DNA from: Wenjunlia tyrosinilytica | GTDB lineage: Bacteria; Actinomycetota; Actinomycetes; Streptomycetales; Streptomycetaceae | Assembly (NCBI RefSeq): GCF_014646055.1 | Contig: NZ_BMMS01000001.1 | Span: 124,001-188,000, forward strand | Length of the DNA stretch: 64,000 nucleotides | Direction of reading: 5' to 3' | Part shown: positions 60,533 through 64,000 of the stretch, in pieces | Position numbering within the stretch: the first letter of the stretch is position 1 | Layout: each line of letters begins with the position of its first letter | Made by a program: the position numbers and the translations under genes | Notes under the pieces: model-generated | Databases searched by the model: none | What the model was told of the DNA's origin: nothing | The model's input: the letters and a program-made list of their open reading frames with translations, nothing else

Positions 60533-61672
60533 ATGAAGGCCACAGAAGCGCTGCGGGAGCCGTCGTTCGAGGAGCACCTGGACCGGATGACACCGCCGAC
60601 CGCGAAAACGTTCCTCCCCTGGCTGCTGGTGGCGGCGGGCCCGGCGGTGCAGGTGGTCAAGGGCGAACCCCCGCTGCCCTGGGTGGCCGCGGCGGGCCTC
60701 GCCGCCTTCGCGGTGCTCTACGCATGGACCGTCGTGGCCGCGTTCGGCGCCCGCACCAAGGGCGGTCCACTGCCCAAGCGCCTGCTCCGGGTGCTGACGG
60801 TCCTCACCTTCTGCCTCACCGTCGGATACGGGCCGGACTGGCTGCTGCTGTTCCCGCTGCTGTCACTGGCCATGGGAACCGTGCTGCGCTACCGCGTCCT
60901 CGGGCTCGCCCTGACGGCGCTGTCGGGCACCGCCGGCATCGTCGCGGGCTGGCGCGGCGACGACTTCTGGGACTCCCTGTCCATCGGCTACGGCACCTTC
61001 ATCTCCGGCATGGTGACCTCGGCGATCCTCTCGCTGTTCGAGACCGTGACCCGGCTGCGCGAGACCCGCAAGGAGCTGGCCAGGGCGGCGGTGGAGGAGG
61101 AGCGGCTGCGGTTCTCCAGGGACCTGCACGACCTGCTCGGGCACACGCTGTCGGTCGTCGTGGTCAAGGCGGAGGCGGTGCGCCGCCTGGCGCCGCGCGA
61201 CCTGGACGCGGCACTCGGGCAGGCGGCCGACATCGAATCGGTCGGGCGCCAGGCGCTCACCGAGATCAGGGAGGCCGTGACCGGCTACCGACAGGCCGAC
61301 CTCGCGACGGAACTGGACCGGGCCCGCTCCGCCCTGCTGGCGGTCGGCATCGAGCCCCACGTGCGTGAGTCGGGTCCGGCGCTGCCACCGCAGACCGAGG
61401 CCCTGCTGGGCTGGGTCGTCCGCGAGGGGGTCACCAATGTGGTCCGGCACAGCCGCGCCCGGCGGTGCGACATCGAGTTGAGCGGTGACGGGGAGGTGGT
61501 GCGCCTGGAGATAAGGGACGACGGACGGGGAGCGTCGGGCCCCGTAGGCTCGGGCAGCGGACTGCGGGGGCTGGGGGAACGGCTGGCGGCGGCGGGCGGC
61601 GGGCTGACCGCCGAGCCCATGGACCACGGCTTCCGTGTGGAGGCGACACTGCAGGTGGGAGGGGCCGAGTGA
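60533..61672 (+). CDS. NarL-type sensor histidine kinase (DesK-like)
   Basis: This protein of about 379 residues is taken from ATG 60533. No ribosome site precedes it, while TAGTCT lies seven bases upstream of the ATG, so a leaderless transcript is plausible. Four to five membrane helices span about residues 22-165. The HisKA_3 domain has RFSRDLHDLLGHTLSV with phospho-acceptor His199. The ATPase has EGVTNVVRHSRARRC and DDGRGASG with GLRGLGERL. It senses an unknown, probably membrane-linked signal and phosphorylates the coupled regulator at 61669. Confidence 0.93.
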   Translation: MKATEALREPSFEEHLDRMTPPTAKTFLPWLLVAAGPAVQVVKGEPPLPWVAAAGLAAFAVLYAWTVVAAFGARTKGGPLPKRLLRVLTVLTFCLTVGYGPDWLLLFPLLSLAMGTVLRYRVLGLALTALSGTAGIVAGWRGDDFWDSLSIGYGTFISGMVTSAILSLFETVTRLRETRKELARAAVEEERLRFSRDLHDLLGHTLSVVVVKAEAVRRLAPRDLDAALGQAADIESVGRQALTEIREAVTGYRQADLATELDRARSALLAVGIEPHVRESGPALPPQTEALLGWVVREGVTNVVRHSRARRCDIELSGDGEVVRLEIRDDGRGASGPVGSGSGLRGLGERLAAAGGGLTAEPMDHGFRVEATLQVGGAE

Positions 61673-62274
61673 TCCGGCTGCTGCTGGCCGAGGACCAGGG
61701 CATGATGCGCGGGGCGCTGGCGTTGCTGCTCGGCCTGGAGGAGGACTTCGAGGTCGTGGCCCAGGTCGGGTCGGGCGACGAGATCGTGCCCAAGGCCCTC
61801 GAGACGACTCCGGACGTGGCACTGCTCGACATCGAACTGCCCGGCCGCAGCGGCCTCGACGCCGCCGCCGAACTCCGCGAGGAGCTACCGGGCTGCCGGG
61901 TGCTGATCCTCACGACGTTCGGCCGCCCCGGCCATCTGCGCCGGGCGATGGAGGCGGGCGCCGGCGGCTTCCTGGTCAAGGACGGCCCCGTGGAGGAACT
62001 GGCCGCGGCCGTGCGCCGGATCCTCGACGGTGAGCGGGTCATCGATCCCGCGCTGGCCGCCGCCGCGCTGAGCGCGGGCCCCAACCCGCTGACGGCGCGT
62101 GAACGCGAGGCGCTCACCGCCGCCGTGGACGGGGCGACCAGCGCTGACATCGCCTCCAAGCTCCATCTGTCCGAGAGCACCGTGCGCAACTACCTGTCGT
62201 CGGCCATCGGCAAGACGGGCACCCGCAACAGGATGGAGGCGGTCCGCGCGGCCCGTCGGAACGGCTGGCTCTAG
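61669..62274 (+). CDS. NarL/LuxR-family response regulator
   Basis: This 201-residue protein starts at GTG 61669, overlapping the kinase stop (GTGA). The receiver domain has the phospho-acceptor Asp54 in ALLDIELPG, an acidic patch LLAEDQGMM and the conserved Lys in FLVKDGPVEEL. The C-terminal LuxR-type helix-turn-helix is LTAREREALTAAVDGATSAD and KLHLSESTVRNYLSSAIGK. It pairs with the kinase at 60533. Targets cannot be inferred; divergent efflux or lipid genes are frequent targets of DesR-like proteins. Confidence 0.95.
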   Translation: MIRLLLAEDQGMMRGALALLLGLEEDFEVVAQVGSGDEIVPKALETTPDVALLDIELPGRSGLDAAAELREELPGCRVLILTTFGRPGHLRRAMEAGAGGFLVKDGPVEELAAAVRRILDGERVIDPALAAAALSAGPNPLTAREREALTAAVDGATSADIASKLHLSESTVRNYLSSAIGKTGTRNRMEAVRAARRNGWL

Positions 62275-62395
62275 GGCCGGTCGCAGGGCGGGGCGAACGG
62301 GCGGCAGCGCGCCGCGCGCTCGCCGCCGGGCGCCGAGCCGGTCAGGAACGCCCTGGCCAGGGGCCGTTGTCAGTGGTGCCTGGCAGGATCCGGGC

Positions 62396-63574
62396 ATGGC
62401 TTCGCAGAGCGGTATCAGCGACAACGCCGACATCACCGGCTACTGGGACGCGGCCGCGGACGCGTTCGACAGCGAGCCCGATCACGGCCTGCTCGACCCC
62501 TGCGTGCGGCAGGCATGGCGGGAGCGATTGCGCTCATGGCTCCCGGAGGAGCCGAGCCGTGTGCTCGATCTCGGCTGCGGGACGGGGAGCCTGGCGCTGC
62601 TCGCCGCCGAGGCCGGTCATGAGGTGACCGCCGTCGATCTGTCGCCCCGGATGGCGGAGCGGGCCCGCGCCAAGCTGGCCGGAACGAGCGCGCGGGTCCT
62701 CGTCGGTGACGCCGCCCGGCCGCCCGTCGGACCCGGCGCCTTCGATGTCGTGCTCGCCCGCCATCTGGTGTGGACACTGCCCGATCCGGTGAACACCTTG
62801 CGGCACTGGGCCTGTCTGCTGCGTCCCGCCGGGCGCCTGGTGCTCATCGAGGGGCGGTGGGCAGGCACCGGGCAGTACGTCAACGGCAGCCGGGCGCGCC
62901 TGCCGTGGGTCGGCGGCGTGACCGCCGATGCCCTCGCCGAGGCCGTGGCGTCCTGGGCGGCCCGTATCGAGACCGACCGGCTGCGCGAGGCGGCCCTGTG
63001 GGGCCGCGAGATCAACGACGAGCGGTACGCCATGGTCGTACGGCCGGCGCCGCCCACGCGCCACCGCGAGGTGGTCGACGTCCATCTGATCGTGCGCCGG
63101 GGCGAGGAGGTGCTGCTGGCCCGCCGATCCGGTACCGGCTACGCCGACGGCCTGCTCCACGCCCCCTCCGGGCACGCGGAGGACGGCGAGGACGTATGTG
63201 AGGCGATGGTCCGGGAGGCGCGGGAGGAGATCGGTCTCGACCTCGCGCCCGAAGACCTGCGCGTGGCGCTGGTGATGCAGCACTGCGCCCCCGGCGCCGC
63301 GGAGCCGCGCATGGGCTGGTTCTTCGAGGCGGCGTACGGAGTCGGCGGTGAGCCGGTCAACCTCGAGCCCCACAAGTGCTCCGAGCTCGGCTGGTTCCCG
63401 CTGGACGAGCTGCCGCTCGACATGGTGGCGTACTGCAGGGCGGGGGTCGACGCCTACCGGGAGGGGCACCGCTTCGCACTGCACTGGCACCACCCCGGTG
63501 ACAGCATCGCGTTCGACCCGGACGCCCCCGGCCGCGCCGTCGCGCTGCCCATGGCACACCTACCCGCGCCGTAG
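62396..63574 (+). CDS. SAM-dependent methyltransferase fused to a Nudix hydrolase
   Basis: This 392-residue protein starts at ATG 62396. Residues of about 20-215 are a class I methyltransferase ([53 protein letters not shown]). Residues of about 222-390 are a Nudix domain with a complete box: GHAEDGE, then REAREEIGL, matching G-x5-E-x7-RE-U-x-EE-x-GU. The two are joined without stop or frame change. Nudix enzymes cleave nucleoside diphosphate derivatives. The joint task could be methylation plus clean-up of a nucleotide-linked substrate. Its end overlaps the convergent thiolase gene by 15 bp. Confidence 0.9.
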   Translation: MASQSGISDNADITGYWDAAADAFDSEPDHGLLDPCVRQAWRERLRSWLPEEPSRVLDLGCGTGSLALLAAEAGHEVTAVDLSPRMAERARAKLAGTSARVLVGDAARPPVGPGAFDVVLARHLVWTLPDPVNTLRHWACLLRPAGRLVLIEGRWAGTGQYVNGSRARLPWVGGVTADALAEAVASWAARIETDRLREAALWGREINDERYAMVVRPAPPTRHREVVDVHLIVRRGEEVLLARRSGTGYADGLLHAPSGHAEDGEDVCEAMVREAREEIGLDLAPEDLRVALVMQHCAPGAAEPRMGWFFEAAYGVGGEPVNLEPHKCSELGWFPLDELPLDMVAYCRAGVDAYREGHRFALHWHHPGDSIAFDPDAPGRAVALPMAHLPAP

Positions 63575-64000
63575 CAGGGTGACGACCGCCGCTCCGCCGA
63601 GGCCGATGTTGTGGGCGAGGCCGACCCGGGCGCCGGGGACCTGGCGGTCGGCGGCCTCGCCCCTGAGCTGCCAGACGAGTTCGGCGCACTGGGCGAGGCC
63701 GGTCGCGCCCAGTGGATGCCCCTTGGAGATGAGTCCTCCGGAGGGATTGACCACCCACTGCCCGCCATAGGTCGTGGCGCCGTCGGCGACGAGCTCGCCG
63801 CTGCCGCCCTCGGCGCACATGCCCAGCGCCTCATAGGTCAGGAGCTCATTGATGGAGAAGCAGTCGTGGAGCTCGATCACGTCCACGTCCTCGATACCGA
63901 GCCCCGACTCCGCGTAGACCCGCCGGGCGGCGGCACGGCTCATCGGCAGACCCACGGCGTCGACGCACGAGCCGGAGGCGAACGACTCCTCGGTGTCCGT
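63560..64000 (-). CDS. Thiolase / lipid-transfer-type acetyl-CoA acetyltransferase (C-terminal part)
   Basis: Only the last 146 residues are in the window; the frame stays open to the edge. It shows the SCP-x/thiolase C-terminal half: [41 protein letters not shown] with the active-site His, and the end [16 protein letters not shown]. Such thiolases cleave 3-ketoacyl-CoAs and are frequent in steroid and branched-chain degradation, in keeping with the MaoC-ADH-SDR set. The final catalytic Cys of ordinary thiolases is replaced by Gly in the LGGAAV stretch, as in the non-canonical lipid-transfer group. Confidence 0.9.
   Translation of the reverse strand, partial: TDTEESFASGSCVDAVGLPMSRAAARRVYAESGLGIEDVDVIELHDCFSINELLTYEALGMCAEGGSGELVADGATTYGGQWVVNPSGGLISKGHPLGATGLAQCAELVWQLRGEAADRQVPGARVGLAHNIGLGGAAVVTLLRRG

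Overview
This window is a high-GC actinobacterial chromosome segment, almost certainly Streptomyces. The support is very high GC at third codon positions, many GTG starts (also TTG and one likely CTG), 4-base ATGA/GTGA gene overlaps, typical Streptomyces secreted enzymes, and an actinobacterial RNase P RNA. Both ends cut genes. No insertion sequence, integrase, tRNA, rRNA or CRISPR array was found.

Layout. (1) 1-6.4 kb: two divergent secreted GH92 alpha-mannosidases around a LacI-like palindrome, then a dimethylargininase. (2) 6.7-22.6 kb: an exopolysaccharide locus. It holds a priming sugar-phosphate transferase, GDP-fucose enzymes (Gmd and Fcl), an acetyltransferase, two GT4 glycosyltransferases, a Wzy-like polymerase, a Wzz/BY-kinase-like protein with a ruined P-loop, a Wzx-like flippase, a secreted FN3 protein, a cytidylyltransferase/CDP-alcohol phosphotransferase pair and a lipoprotein beta-helix protein. 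(3) 22.7-34.1 kb: an M9 collagenase behind two palindromes, a phytoene-desaturase-like oxidoreductase, a TetR/acyl-CoA dehydrogenase pair, a 44-unit 15-bp tandem array that begins at a stop codon, a TylF-like methyltransferase, a KDPG aldolase behind a perfect 22-bp palindrome, YaaA and an RNB ribonuclease. (4) 34.15-34.56 kb: rnpB, followed by a strong terminator hairpin.

(5) 34.6-40.6 kb: an accessory patch lying between two nearly identical 28-bp copies of that hairpin. It carries a GNAT acetyltransferase, a frameshifted XRE/TPR regulator, an ATP-binding (anti-sigma-type) protein with doubtful frame, and a WD40 protein that looks like a STAND protein without its NTPase. (6) 40.8-52.1 kb: a catabolic cluster for an arylacetic acid. 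A three-component cytochrome P450 system is joined to an extradiol dioxygenase with the full homoprotocatechuate 2,3-dioxygenase residue set, a semialdehyde dehydrogenase, a FAH-RraA fusion and a DapA-family aldolase; a LysR regulator, an MHS transporter and a class II aldolase accompany them. My best reading is O-demethylation or hydroxylation of an arylacetate (homovanillate is a candidate) to homoprotocatechuate, then meta-cleavage.

(7) 52.2-57.2 kb: housekeeping genes (RNase H/phosphatase, zinc-ribbon protein with a CTG start, Nif3-like protein) and two unknown proteins. (8) 57.2-64 kb: an SDR, a zinc alcohol dehydrogenase and a MaoC hydratase, with a perfect match to the published KstR operator consensus in front; then a NarL-type two-component pair, a methyltransferase-Nudix fusion and the C-terminal end of a thiolase. 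Regions 5 and 6 look like material inserted between rnpB and the RNase H block; this is inference.
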